Of a DNA stretch of 50,951 bases, positions 25,293 through 34,136 are shown piece after piece (within the stretch, counting starts at the first letter, position 1; every line of letters starts with the position of its first letter). The DNA is from Acidobacteriota bacterium (GTDB lineage: Bacteria > Acidobacteriota > Terriglobia > Bryobacterales > Bryobacteraceae): NCBI GenBank assembly GCA_025352795.1, contig JANXSF010000083.1, forward strand, positions 1-50,951. The letters are read 5' to 3'. The notes under the pieces are model-generated. The model had not been told where the DNA came from and did no database searches. It saw only the letters and a list, made by a program, of their open reading frames with translations. The position numbers and the translations under genes were made by a program.

Positions 25293-26480
25293 TTAGATAC
25301 CTTTGGATTCAAGCAATTCATCATAGAGTGCAGTAAGATCATGCACCATGGCTTTTGCGGTGAGATTTGTTTCAATGATTTTTCTACCTCGCTCTCCCAT
25401 TATCCTTGCACCTTGGGGGTCAGCGAGCAGTTGCAACAAACGGTTGGCGGCCAGCTCATAATCGCCAGGAGGAACAACAAATCCGCTGCGACCTTCTTCC
25501 ACTACTTCCGGATTCCCACCAACCCTGGTGATGACGCACGGTAATTGAGCCATCATGGCTTCCAGCAGGGCATTGGAAAGTCCGTCCGTTGCGGAAAGAT
25601 GACAGAAAATATTGCTGATTTGTAACAGTGGAAAAGAATCGTCAACCCGTCCCATGAAGCGGAAGTTTTTGGACAAGCCGAGATTGTCGATCAAGGTTTG
25701 CAATTGGCGCAGATACTCCAGTTCAGGAACTGCACCGGCTACAACGAACATAGCGTTTGGATAACGCTTACAAACGATTTCAGCCGTTTTGGCTAGAGTT
25801 TCGTAACCTTTGACGGCCTTTACTGAACCTACATCTACAATCAGCGGAGCCGATTCATCCAAACCGAAACGCGTCCGCCACGACGCCACATCCATCGCGG
25901 AGGGCGTTTGCCGCAATTCTACGCCGTTACGGATGGTAATTACTTTGTTCGCGGCAGCGTGATCTTGCTGAATAGTGAAATCGCGAACAGCATCTGAAAC
26001 AGTGTGAATGCGGTCATACATGGGAGCCAGCAGGCGGTAGGCAATGCGGTGCTTCAGAGTACGTAAGAACCCCATATCGCGACGGCTGGAGATGATCACC
26101 GGGCAACCACTGAGCTTGGCAATCGTGGCACCCCATAAATCGGAAGTAGCAAAGAATGTTTGCACTATGGTTACGTTTTGAGATCGAATGAAAGCTCGTA
26201 ACTTTCTGGCGGCAACAATACTCCCCCAATTGTAAGTTTTGGTAAGTGGAAGCACATACACCGGGCAACCGAATCTGGCAAAGAAGCTTGTATCGGCTGG
26301 TTGATCGAACGTGATGATTGACGCGTGATATCTTTCTGTGGGCAGCAGTTGTGTGATTTTTAGCAAAGATCGTTCCGCGCCGCCGTCCAGGTTGCGCAGT
26401 TGATCAAACACAAAAAGCACGTGGTGCGATTGGGCGGCAATGGGCTTGAAGCTTGGAGCTACTGCAACAATGGTAGGCAT
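25293..26480 (-). CDS. Family 4 glycosyltransferase
   Basis: 395 residues, ATG start at 26480. GT-B layout: an N-terminal half with LFVFDQLRNLDGGAERSLLK and IVQTFFATSDLW, and a C-terminal donor-binding half with VDVGSVKAVKGYETL, NFRFMGRVDD, HLSATDGLSNALLEAMMAQLPC and VGGNPEVVEEGRSGFVVPPGD. The E-x7-E type donor site (DGLSNALLEAMM) is intact. Donor and acceptor are unknown. It is 7 bp downstream of the flippase gene. Confidence 0.85.
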   Translation of the reverse strand: MPTIVAVAPSFKPIAAQSHHVLFVFDQLRNLDGGAERSLLKITQLLPTERYHASIITFDQPADTSFFARFGCPVYVLPLTKTYNWGSIVAARKLRAFIRSQNVTIVQTFFATSDLWGATIAKLSGCPVIISSRRDMGFLRTLKHRIAYRLLAPMYDRIHTVSDAVRDFTIQQDHAAANKVITIRNGVELRQTPSAMDVASWRTRFGLDESAPLIVDVGSVKAVKGYETLAKTAEIVCKRYPNAMFVVAGAVPELEYLRQLQTLIDNLGLSKNFRFMGRVDDSFPLLQISNIFCHLSATDGLSNALLEAMMAQLPCVITRVGGNPEVVEEGRSGFVVPPGDYELAANRLLQLLADPQGARIMGERGRKIIETNLTAKAMVHDLTALYDELLESKGI

Positions 26481-26487
26481 AATTTGT

Positions 26488-28005
26488 TTAAAAGGTTACT
26501 GCACCGGGGACTGCCCTTTGTCCACGTAAATGTGACCAGGTTTGTACTGCGAATTCACGGATGCGGCTATCCAGCGCATAGAGGATGGCAGCGTAGATTG
26601 TGAGGCTAAGGACAGACTTACCTGTGAAATTGATGAAGGTGCTTCCGAAGTCAATATTGGAACCCACGGCCCAAGTCACAGTTCCTGCAACCAGGTACCC
26701 GCCAATAGGTTTTAGAGCAAGAGTCATCGGTAAAACTTTGAAGGCTAATCGAGCCAGTAAAAAAGTACAAAAGGCATAACTACTGAAAGTGGCAATGGCC
26801 GCAGCCTGAAGGCCGATTCTGGGTAGTAGCAGGGCATTCAGTGCGAGGTTAAGAATACAGGAAGCAGTGAGGGCTCCGGCCATGGCGTAGGTTCGTTTGT
26901 GAATCATCAGGCCTGCGTTCAGGAAAATTTGGGCGGCATAAATCAGCAACCCTGCCACAATCACCGGAATTAATTTATCGGTACCAGAGTATTTGGCGGA
27001 GGCCAGTAGAGTGACCGCATCGTGAGAGACAACCAGCACAATGGCCAGCGTGCCCACGGCAGCCATGATGAACATATCGAGTCCGCGGCTGAGGAATTCT
27101 GACGTTTTAGCTGAGCCTTCGGTATTCCATAGGCGCATGTAGATTGGGATGATTGCCAATCCCAACGGGGCCATCAGGATGGTGTTGATGTATCCCGATA
27201 ATCCATATGCTACGGAATAAAAACCTAGAGCGTCGGCACCCATGTAGCGATCAACCATGAATCGGTCACCGGCATCCAATACAATGCCCGATGCTTCTTG
27301 AAGGACTAAAGGCAGTCCAAAAGAAATTGCTGCGCGAAACAGAATGGGATCAAAACTAGTGGGGTGCAACAATCCTCGACGGACTAAAAGGGCAATTAAG
27401 ACGAGTACAACCGCGAGTTCCACGGCCATCACTGCTATGAAATACGTTTTCACAGAAGCCCCCAATCCGGGCAGCAGAAGGATGACACCAAGAATCGTAA
27501 ACGCCTTCAGCAGGAAGGTCACAACGTTGGAAGCCTTAGTGCGTTCCTCAATTCGTAGAAAAGACCAGAGGATAGATTGAATGGCCCTCAAAAATACAAG
27601 GGAGGATGCAAAACAGAGAATGGAAGCAAGTGGACCTCCGCTCAATGAGGCAGGTAAAAATCCTAAACCAATCAGCGGGATGGTGACCAACGCGGCAACT
27701 GCGGAAACGCCGAAGAATGCAGTGGAGTAATAGCGCTTGGCTGCTGCCGGATCATTGGCGAAGTCTTTATGGTTGAAGAAGCGCAGTACTGAATTCTGCA
27801 TCCCAGCTTTGGATAGGGCCGTGAGCAGGAGCAGGATCTTTGAAGCGTAATCGATCATGCCGTAATCGGCGATGGAAAACATGCGGGTGAAAATTGGGAA
27901 CGATATAAATCCCAACGCCATGGTTCCACCAATGCCCAAAAGGTAATGCGAAGACTGCTGGAAAAGCTTTTTGAATTCCCCAGTTACTGGATTGGATGCG
28001 GTCAT
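26488..28005 (-). CDS. Wzx-type oligosaccharide flippase
   Basis: 505 residues. The ATG at 28005 overlaps the upstream stop as ATGA; the frame is open earlier but those residues would lie inside the GT gene. About 12-14 hydrophobic segments fill the protein, starting with SHYLLGIGGTMALGFISFPI, followed by MFSIADYGMIDYASK, which is typical of the polysaccharide_synt/MATE-like superfamily. Wzx proteins turn lipid-linked repeat units from the cytoplasmic to the periplasmic face. It pairs with the Wzy/ligase-like protein at 35289-36632. Confidence 0.85.
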   Translation of the reverse strand: MTASNPVTGEFKKLFQQSSHYLLGIGGTMALGFISFPIFTRMFSIADYGMIDYASKILLLLTALSKAGMQNSVLRFFNHKDFANDPAAAKRYYSTAFFGVSAVAALVTIPLIGLGFLPASLSGGPLASILCFASSLVFLRAIQSILWSFLRIEERTKASNVVTFLLKAFTILGVILLLPGLGASVKTYFIAVMAVELAVVLVLIALLVRRGLLHPTSFDPILFRAAISFGLPLVLQEASGIVLDAGDRFMVDRYMGADALGFYSVAYGLSGYINTILMAPLGLAIIPIYMRLWNTEGSAKTSEFLSRGLDMFIMAAVGTLAIVLVVSHDAVTLLASAKYSGTDKLIPVIVAGLLIYAAQIFLNAGLMIHKRTYAMAGALTASCILNLALNALLLPRIGLQAAAIATFSSYAFCTFLLARLAFKVLPMTLALKPIGGYLVAGTVTWAVGSNIDFGSTFINFTGKSVLSLTIYAAILYALDSRIREFAVQTWSHLRGQRAVPGAVTF

Positions 28006-29273
28006 TGGCATCCTGCGCCCGGTTGTAGTGCAGCCTGGTAGCATTGTAGCGTTTGACCAGCAATATCGCTCCATTGCGATCCATTGGAATAACTTTCCTT
28101 AGCCCGATTCCCCAAGCGCTGGCGCAAGGGTTCATCACGGATGAGGCGCAGAAGAGTGGACGCCAGTTCATCAACATTTCCGTAGGAAACTAACAAGGCG
28201 TTCTGTTCGTTATGCAGCAACTGTTCAAATGCTGGAAGCCGCGTGGCAATGATGGCTTTGCCGTAGCCGATTCCGGTCATCAATGCACCGCTAGTGGTCA
28301 CTTCGCTGTAAGGGTATACCAACACATCGGCGTCAAGATAAAGGTCGGTCATTTCGTCTACAGAGATGAAGCGCAAATTCAGTTTCACGGTGGGTGCGAT
28401 GCCTAAGGAGGCAACTTCCTCTTGGATTGAGGCGATCAATTCTTCCTCGCCGTTACCCACAATCGCCAAGCAGGCCTGCTCTTCGCCCAGTTCGCTCATC
28501 ACCCGACGCCACGCTTGAAGCAGGAAGGAAACGCCTTTGTATGGTCGTAAAATTCCCTGCCACAGAATCAAAGTCTGTTGCTTCGTAAGGGCCAGTGATT
28601 TTCGTCCATTCCCAACTGTGCGCTTGGTGGGTTGATCAAACAGTGGACCATGGGCAATCACAGAAATCTTTTCGAAAGGCACTTGAAACTCTTCGATAAG
28701 CCGCTGTTTGGCGCAAATATCATGGCAGATTAATCGATCCGCAAGGCTGTAGATGACTTTGTACTTGGCTCGCTGTTCTGTTCCAGAATCGTGGGGAAGA
28801 ACATTATGAACAGTGTAGATAACCTTGATGCCCCGCTTGCGAGCCAACCTTAAGAACCACAGTTCTAAGGGCACGCCGAGTTTAAGCATAGGGAGAAATT
28901 GTACATGGATCAGGTCTGGCTTTGAGAACGCGAATCGAAGCAGCAGGGCGACCATGTTAACCAACCACTCAATGGTTTTCAGAACCCTGCGTAAGGGAGG
29001 AGAATCAATGCGAACCTTTGAAATAATGTCCAGCGCACCTGGGTTCGTCTGCAGTTTTTTGCGTTGAAAAAACTCAGGATCCAGATGGTAAGTGATAGTC
29101 CCAACTTCGACTTGAAGTTCGCTCACATTTTCCAAAGCGGCGCATAAATGGCCGGTATAGTAAGGAACAATGGACAATAAATCCATCATGAAAACACGGA
29201 TGGGACGTTGCACTTGCTGGTCCGCAACCACTGCACCGGTAACCGCCATTCGATTCGGTAGTGTCTCCTGCAT
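28002..29273 (-). CDS. Family 4 glycosyltransferase
   Basis: 423 residues, ATG at 29273, three bases after the dehydratase stop. N-terminal half: VFMMDLLSIVPYYTGHLC, LIHVQFLPMLKLG, KVIYTVHNVLPHD (a GT4 acceptor-side His region). C-terminal half: LILWQGILRPYKGVSFLL, CLAIVGNGEEE, DVLVYPYSEVTTSGALMTG, IGYGKAIIATRLPAFEQLL. The SEVTTSGAL stretch replaces the common E-x7-E but keeps an acidic residue. A transferase of the exopolysaccharide unit, specificity unknown. Confidence 0.82.
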   Translation of the reverse strand: MQETLPNRMAVTGAVVADQQVQRPIRVFMMDLLSIVPYYTGHLCAALENVSELQVEVGTITYHLDPEFFQRKKLQTNPGALDIISKVRIDSPPLRRVLKTIEWLVNMVALLLRFAFSKPDLIHVQFLPMLKLGVPLELWFLRLARKRGIKVIYTVHNVLPHDSGTEQRAKYKVIYSLADRLICHDICAKQRLIEEFQVPFEKISVIAHGPLFDQPTKRTVGNGRKSLALTKQQTLILWQGILRPYKGVSFLLQAWRRVMSELGEEQACLAIVGNGEEELIASIQEEVASLGIAPTVKLNLRFISVDEMTDLYLDADVLVYPYSEVTTSGALMTGIGYGKAIIATRLPAFEQLLHNEQNALLVSYGNVDELASTLLRLIRDEPLRQRLGNRAKESYSNGSQWSDIAGQTLQCYQAALQPGAGCQ

Positions 29274-29276
29274 TCT

Positions 29277-31229
29277 TTAACCGGCTGCCGCCTTGAATGC
29301 CCGGACCAACTTGCCAGCAACTGGAGCAGTGTTCTGGTCTGGCGTGGGCTGCGCTGGTTCAAATGAAGATTGATACTCTGGGACAAGAAGTTTCAATTGT
29401 TCAATAATAGCTGCTTCATCCCGCCGCCATAGCAGGTTCTGTAGCGTTGAAACCCAAGGGCCAAGCTGGTCAAACGTTATCTGTTTTCCTTGAAACACAC
29501 AAATTTTTGTATGCGCAGTGGGCATAATGTTTTCACCGGCCAGACTGATTTCTTCAAACAATTTTTCGCCAGGGCGCAGACCAGTAAAACGGATTTCGAT
29601 ATCTTCGCCAGGGACGAAGCCAGCCAGGGTGATCATGTCTTTTGCAAGATCAACAATCTTCACTGGCTTGCCCATATCCAGAACAAATATTTCCGATTTT
29701 TTGCCCATGGTGGAAGCTTGTAAAACCAGTTGCACGGCTTCCTGCACGGTCATGAAATAACGTCGCATTTCCGGATCGGTTACCGTTACGGGGCCGCCTG
29801 CGGCGATTTGCTTTTGGAAAATTGGAACCACACTGCCGTTGCTTACTAAAACATTTCCGAAGCGAACGCAGACGAATTTGGTCTGATGGCCAGTAGCTAA
29901 TTTGGAACGATGAGCACAAACAATCAGCTCCGCAACCCGTTTGGTTAGTCCCATGATGCTGGTGGGGTTAACGGCCTTGTCCGTGGAAATCATCAAGAAG
30001 CTGGAAACATTCAATCGCCAAGCAGCTTGCGCCAGGTTCCATGTTCCCAGAATATTATTTCGAACTGCTTCGCAAACCTGCCTTTGCATGATAGGGACAT
30101 GCTTATAGGCGGCAGCGTGGAAAATGGAGTTCACTGCGTAGCGTTCAATCACCATTTCTACATGGCGAGGGTCGCGGATGTCGCCAACTTCAACTACCAG
30201 ATTCAGGTCGGGATGATGTCTGCGCAGATCTGCTTCCAGTCGAAATAATTCGCTTTCAGCTTGATCTAAAGCGACCAGTTGCCGCGGACCATATTTAGCC
30301 AATTGGTTGCAGAGTTCACTGCCGATTGAGCCTGCTGCACCAGTGACCAGGATGGAACGTCCTTCGGTAGCCCGATGGACAGTTTCCATATCCAATTCCA
30401 CAGACTCCCGTCCCAGTAAATCGCTGACTGAAATTTCTCGCATACGGCGAATCGCCAGTTTGCCGCTGATCAATTCACCCAAACCCGGCACAATGCGACA
30501 AGGAATGCCTGCCTGCTTGCCTCTTGCTACCGCAGCACGAATCGCTTTCCCACTGGCCGAAGGCATAGCTACCACGATTTCAGCAATGGGATTTCCTAAT
30601 CGTTCTTGTTCCTCACGAATTTTAAGAGCGTCTTCGCCAGTCCCTAAGACTCGAAGTCCGGCCAGGCGTGCACCTTCTTTGAGCGGATCGTCATCCAGGA
30701 ATCCGGCGACTTTATAGCGAAGTTTAGGGTTGTCGCGAATTTCGCGAGCCAGAGAAATTCCGGCCACACCGGCCCCATAAATGAGCAGTCCGCGCTGATC
30801 CCGATGGGTGAAGGAACGCGTACGCAATTCACGTTTCAGTCTTACTGCGAACGTCGCAGCGCCACCCAGTAGCAAGCAGACAATGAAATCCAGAGCATAA
30901 ACAGATCTGGGAAATTCTCCGCCCAGGGCGAAGAAAATAACAAGGCCGGATGCCAGGGATGTGAGGATATTGTATTCAAATAGACGGACCAGTTCTGGAA
31001 ATCCCTGATATTCCCAGAAGCGCATCATTTGCAATCCCATGGATATGCAGATCACCATTTTCACAACCAGGACAATGGCTAAGCCCTGGTATAAATTGGG
31101 CATTTCTGAACGAGGAATAATGAAATCAAACCGCAGCAGCCAGGCGATTAGGAAGGCAGCAGTGACGATGCCCATTTGGCCAAGCGCGGCGTAGATTTTC
31201 CAACGCAAAAAGACGGTTGGTTTGCCCAT
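29277..31229 (-). CDS. Membrane nucleotide-sugar 4,6-dehydratase (PglF/CapD/WbpM-like)
   Basis: 650 residues from the ATG at 31229, which shares a base with the DegT stop (TGATG); the extra upstream frame is inside the DegT gene. Four or so N-terminal membrane segments (about 10-150) precede a first Rossmann-like domain (LLIYGAGVAGISLAREI) and a second, catalytic one: ILVTGAAGSIGSELCNQLAKYG, FHAAAYKHVPIMQ, ISTDKAVNPTSIMGLTKRVAEL, VRFGNVLVSNGSVVP, FTGLRPGEKLFEE. The usual Y of YxxxK is M (NPTSIMGLTKR), as in the PglF/FlaA1-type dehydratases. The family makes UDP-4-keto-6-deoxy-GlcNAc. Confidence 0.9.
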   Translation of the reverse strand: MGKPTVFLRWKIYAALGQMGIVTAAFLIAWLLRFDFIIPRSEMPNLYQGLAIVLVVKMVICISMGLQMMRFWEYQGFPELVRLFEYNILTSLASGLVIFFALGGEFPRSVYALDFIVCLLLGGAATFAVRLKRELRTRSFTHRDQRGLLIYGAGVAGISLAREIRDNPKLRYKVAGFLDDDPLKEGARLAGLRVLGTGEDALKIREEQERLGNPIAEIVVAMPSASGKAIRAAVARGKQAGIPCRIVPGLGELISGKLAIRRMREISVSDLLGRESVELDMETVHRATEGRSILVTGAAGSIGSELCNQLAKYGPRQLVALDQAESELFRLEADLRRHHPDLNLVVEVGDIRDPRHVEMVIERYAVNSIFHAAAYKHVPIMQRQVCEAVRNNILGTWNLAQAAWRLNVSSFLMISTDKAVNPTSIMGLTKRVAELIVCAHRSKLATGHQTKFVCVRFGNVLVSNGSVVPIFQKQIAAGGPVTVTDPEMRRYFMTVQEAVQLVLQASTMGKKSEIFVLDMGKPVKIVDLAKDMITLAGFVPGEDIEIRFTGLRPGEKLFEEISLAGENIMPTAHTKICVFQGKQITFDQLGPWVSTLQNLLWRRDEAAIIEQLKLLVPEYQSSFEPAQPTPDQNTAPVAGKLVRAFKAAAG

Positions 31230-32443
31230 CAGCGACTCCCGCCTGCTGCGGCGAAGGCACGGACTTTGCGCACTGCATGGGCCAGATCTTTCACTTGATT
31301 TGCGGCATGAACCACTTGCTCTTCGGACATGGCCGGATAGAGCGGAAGTGAAATAATACGGGGATAGAGGGCCATTGCTTCCGGGCAATGGTTCTGCGGC
31401 AGGTTGGCGTACGATACAAAGAATGGGTGCAGTGGAATCGGAATAAAGTGGACGCTAGTTCCAATACCGCGTTCTTGCAGCAACGTGATGAACTCGTCAC
31501 GATTGACCGATAGTTTGTCCAGATTTAGGCGGATGGTATACAGATGCCAGGCATGTTCACAATCGCTCTTATCTGGAGGGGTTTCTACTTCTTCAACATC
31601 AGCCAGAATCTCGTTATAAATCATGGCGTACCGTTTACGGGTTTCAAGGAAAGAGGGAAGCTTGCGAAGCTGGTGGATCCCCATGGAAGATTGCACGTCG
31701 CTAAGGTTGTACTTGAACCCAGCCTCAAGCACTTCGTAGTACCATTTGCCAGCGGCAGAATAGCGTTGCCATGCATCTTTGCTGATGCCATGGAGGCAAA
31801 GCACTTTCATTTTCTCCGCCAGTGCCTCATCATGTGAGGTAACCATTCCGCCTTCACCAGTGGTGATATTTTTGGTTGCGTAAAAACTATAAGCCGATGC
31901 GTCACTGTGCGTTCCTGTTTCAGGATTCCCGCCGCCAACAGGCCAGCCGCGGTAGGTAGCACCAATCGCATGAGCGCAATCTTCGACAACGTGCAGGCGG
32001 TGACGGCGCGCTAAAGCCCAAATGGAATCCATGTCGGCAGGAAGTCCCGCAAGGTGAACGGGGAGAATGGCGCGAGTCTTTTCGGTGATGCGAGATGCAA
32101 TGGAAGCCGGGTCAATATTTCCATCGGGTCCAATATCGGCGAGAACGGGTGTGGCCCCCACATGGAGAATGACATTCACAGTGGCACAAAACGTCAGCGG
32201 CGTTGTGATGACTTCAGCACCTTTCCCCAGGTTTAATGCAGCAAGAGCTAAATGCAATCCGGCAGTGCAGGAGTTCACTCCCATGGCATGGGGAACGTTG
32301 ACGTATTCGCGAAACTCCTTTTCAAATTGAGCCGTGCGCGCTCCAGTTGTGAGCCAACCGGATTGAAGTGTAGCGACAACTTCATCGATTTCTTCCTGGC
32401 CAATGCTGGGTTTGTGATAGGGAATGCTAAGTGAATTTGACAT
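31229..32443 (-). CDS. DegT/DnrJ/EryC1/StrS-family sugar aminotransferase
   Basis: 404 residues. PLP-dependent fold type I: VNSCTAGLHLALAAL, TTPLTFCATVNVI, VEDCAHAIGATYRG, and the PLP lysine K191 in AYSFYATKNITTGEGGM. ILPVHLAGLPADMD is another family block. It should transfer an amino group to a keto-sugar nucleotide. Together with the downstream PglF-like dehydratase this fits formation of a 4-amino-4,6-dideoxy sugar, as in the bacillosamine pathway (PglF-PglE). No PglD-type acetyltransferase is seen in the window. Confidence 0.9.
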   Translation of the reverse strand: MSNSLSIPYHKPSIGQEEIDEVVATLQSGWLTTGARTAQFEKEFREYVNVPHAMGVNSCTAGLHLALAALNLGKGAEVITTPLTFCATVNVILHVGATPVLADIGPDGNIDPASIASRITEKTRAILPVHLAGLPADMDSIWALARRHRLHVVEDCAHAIGATYRGWPVGGGNPETGTHSDASAYSFYATKNITTGEGGMVTSHDEALAEKMKVLCLHGISKDAWQRYSAAGKWYYEVLEAGFKYNLSDVQSSMGIHQLRKLPSFLETRKRYAMIYNEILADVEEVETPPDKSDCEHAWHLYTIRLNLDKLSVNRDEFITLLQERGIGTSVHFIPIPLHPFFVSYANLPQNHCPEAMALYPRIISLPLYPAMSEEQVVHAANQVKDLAHAVRKVRAFAAAGGSR

Positions 32444-32476
32444 TAAAATATCTCCGTTATATTTTTTATTGATTGC

Positions 32477-33079
32477 TTATTTACGGACAAAAGATCGAAG
32501 AACGAAAGTTGCTGTAGCGAACAGAATTCGCATATCGGAAGTGAAATTGCGAGCACTCAAATAATTCAGGTCAGAGAGCAGTTTGCCTTCCATCATGTGC
32601 TGAATATAGTAGTCACCCGCCTGGGCTCCAACAGGAAACTTGAGCGATTCATCCCCAGTATCCAGTTGCACTTTTCCGGTCATCCCTGGCTTTACTGAAA
32701 GAATGCGCCGCTGCTCTTGGGTATAGTGAGCCACAATTTCTGGAGCTTCTGGTCGTGGTCCAACCAGGCTCATCTGTCCCAGAACTACGTTCACAAATTG
32801 CGGAAGCTCATCTAACTTTGTGCGTCGAAGAAAGTGGCCAATGCGCAGCACTCTTGGATCTCTGTTGCCAGTGATGGGCGGTCCTAAAGATGCTGCGTTT
32901 TTAATCATTGTGCGAAACTTCCACATGCCGAACAGTCGACCCTCCAGACCTGCTCGCGAGGCTCTATAGAAGGGGTTTCCAGGGGAATCTATGAAAATTG
33001 CAACGGCAATGAGCAGGAACAAAGGGCTCAGGACAACTAGAGCGATCAGAGCTAAGCTGCTATCGAAGAGAGTGCGCAT
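32477..33079 (-). CDS. Initiating phosphoglycosyl transferase (WcaJ/PglC type)
   Basis: 200 residues from the ATG at 33079, just past the upstream stop and with the family's usual beginning (MRTLFDSSLALIALVVLSPL). Earlier in-frame ATGs lie inside the GT2 gene. One re-entrant membrane segment (about 5-32), then SPGNPFYRASRAG, GMWKFRTM, LRRTKLDELPQFVNVVLG and MSLVGPRPEAPE, with the catalytic Asp/Glu pair of the polyprenol-phosphate sugar-phosphate transferases (ARLD-E type, here KLDELPQ). The short form lacks the large N-terminal domain of WbaP/WcaJ and resembles PglC. It would start the repeat unit on undecaprenyl phosphate. Confidence 0.9.
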   Translation of the reverse strand: MRTLFDSSLALIALVVLSPLFLLIAVAIFIDSPGNPFYRASRAGLEGRLFGMWKFRTMIKNAASLGPPITGNRDPRVLRIGHFLRRTKLDELPQFVNVVLGQMSLVGPRPEAPEIVAHYTQEQRRILSVKPGMTGKVQLDTGDESLKFPVGAQAGDYYIQHMMEGKLLSDLNYLSARNFTSDMRILFATATFVLRSFVRK

Positions 33080-33083
33080 AGGG

Positions 33084-34136
33084 CTAACGAGTGATCCTGG
33101 CGAATACGGATTCATTGGTGAACGAGCTTGCACTGGAGGATCGGAATCGAAACAGGCCAGCCAGGAATCCAGATCCATAAGAAAGGTGATAGGCGAAAAA
33201 TACGAATGGCAAATAGGGTAAAAGTTTCCATCCAGACTGATAAGCGGCGGCGAACGAGGCGATGAGGTTGGCACTTGCGTAAAGCGAAATCATAACCAGC
33301 CAAAGGATGGAAGCAAGAAGCAGCAGTTTGCTTGCACTAAACATTGCGGCAATGGCAATGGAGACTAGCAACAAGCCATTTGCCAAGGCAAACCCTGCGG
33401 GCACAAGATGCCGCCAAGACCCGGGTGTACCGTGCTTTTTGATCACTGCCACTTTCCAAAAACCATATTGAAAGTACTGATGGAACAATCCTGAAAGGGT
33501 TGCCCGGGGCGAGTACCAGGACATGATTCGAGGGTTCTGCCAGATGGACCCACCTGACCGCAGCAAGCGAAGATTGAGTTCGTCATCCTGATTACGAACC
33601 AAGGTTTCATCGAATCCGCCAATTCGTTCCAGGGTTGTTCTGCGCCAGCAACCATAAGTCACCGTATCCACTGGACCCTCATAGGTCGGGTCGTGGAACT
33701 TTGCCCCGCCCGTCGAAAATGGGGAATGGTAAGCTGCGGCAATCGCTTGCGGCAACACACCTTCCGCCGAAGTACGAGCTGGCCCGCCGACATTATCCGC
33801 TCCGGTTTGATCAAGAGTTTCCACGCATCGCAGACAATAATCGGTGGCGTAGCGGGTGTGTGCATCCATACGCAGGATGATTTCCCCAGTAGATGCTCGA
33901 ATCGCTTCGTTAAGCCCGGTGGATACGATTCGGCCAGGATTGTCAATGAATCGAAGGTTTGAGTGCTTGCGACTGTAGCTTTCAAGAATGGCGCGAGTGT
34001 CGTCAGTACTCATGCCATCGGCCACCACCGCCTCCCATTGCATGTCGGCTATGTCTTGAGAGAGCAGGGAATCCAAGAACGATCGGATATGAGCACTTTC
34101 GTTGCGGCAAGCGGAAATGATGGATATTTTATTCAT
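33084..34136 (-). CDS. Membrane-linked family 2 glycosyltransferase (ExoA-like)
   Basis: 350 residues, ATG at 34136 touching the stop of the upstream gene. GT-A motifs: ISIISACRNESAHI, WEAVVADGMSTDDTRAIL, IDNPGRIVSTGLNEAIR, ILRMDAHTRYATDY (DxD-like DAH), YGCWRRTTLERIGGFDE and NQDDELNLRL. The C-terminus has three or four hydrophobic segments (about 245-330), as in succinoglycan transferase ExoA. It adds a sugar at the inner membrane. Confidence 0.87.
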   Translation of the reverse strand: MNKISIISACRNESAHIRSFLDSLLSQDIADMQWEAVVADGMSTDDTRAILESYSRKHSNLRFIDNPGRIVSTGLNEAIRASTGEIILRMDAHTRYATDYCLRCVETLDQTGADNVGGPARTSAEGVLPQAIAAAYHSPFSTGGAKFHDPTYEGPVDTVTYGCWRRTTLERIGGFDETLVRNQDDELNLRLLRSGGSIWQNPRIMSWYSPRATLSGLFHQYFQYGFWKVAVIKKHGTPGSWRHLVPAGFALANGLLLVSIAIAAMFSASKLLLLASILWLVMISLYASANLIASFAAAYQSGWKLLPYLPFVFFAYHLSYGSGFLAGLFRFRSSSASSFTNESVFARITR

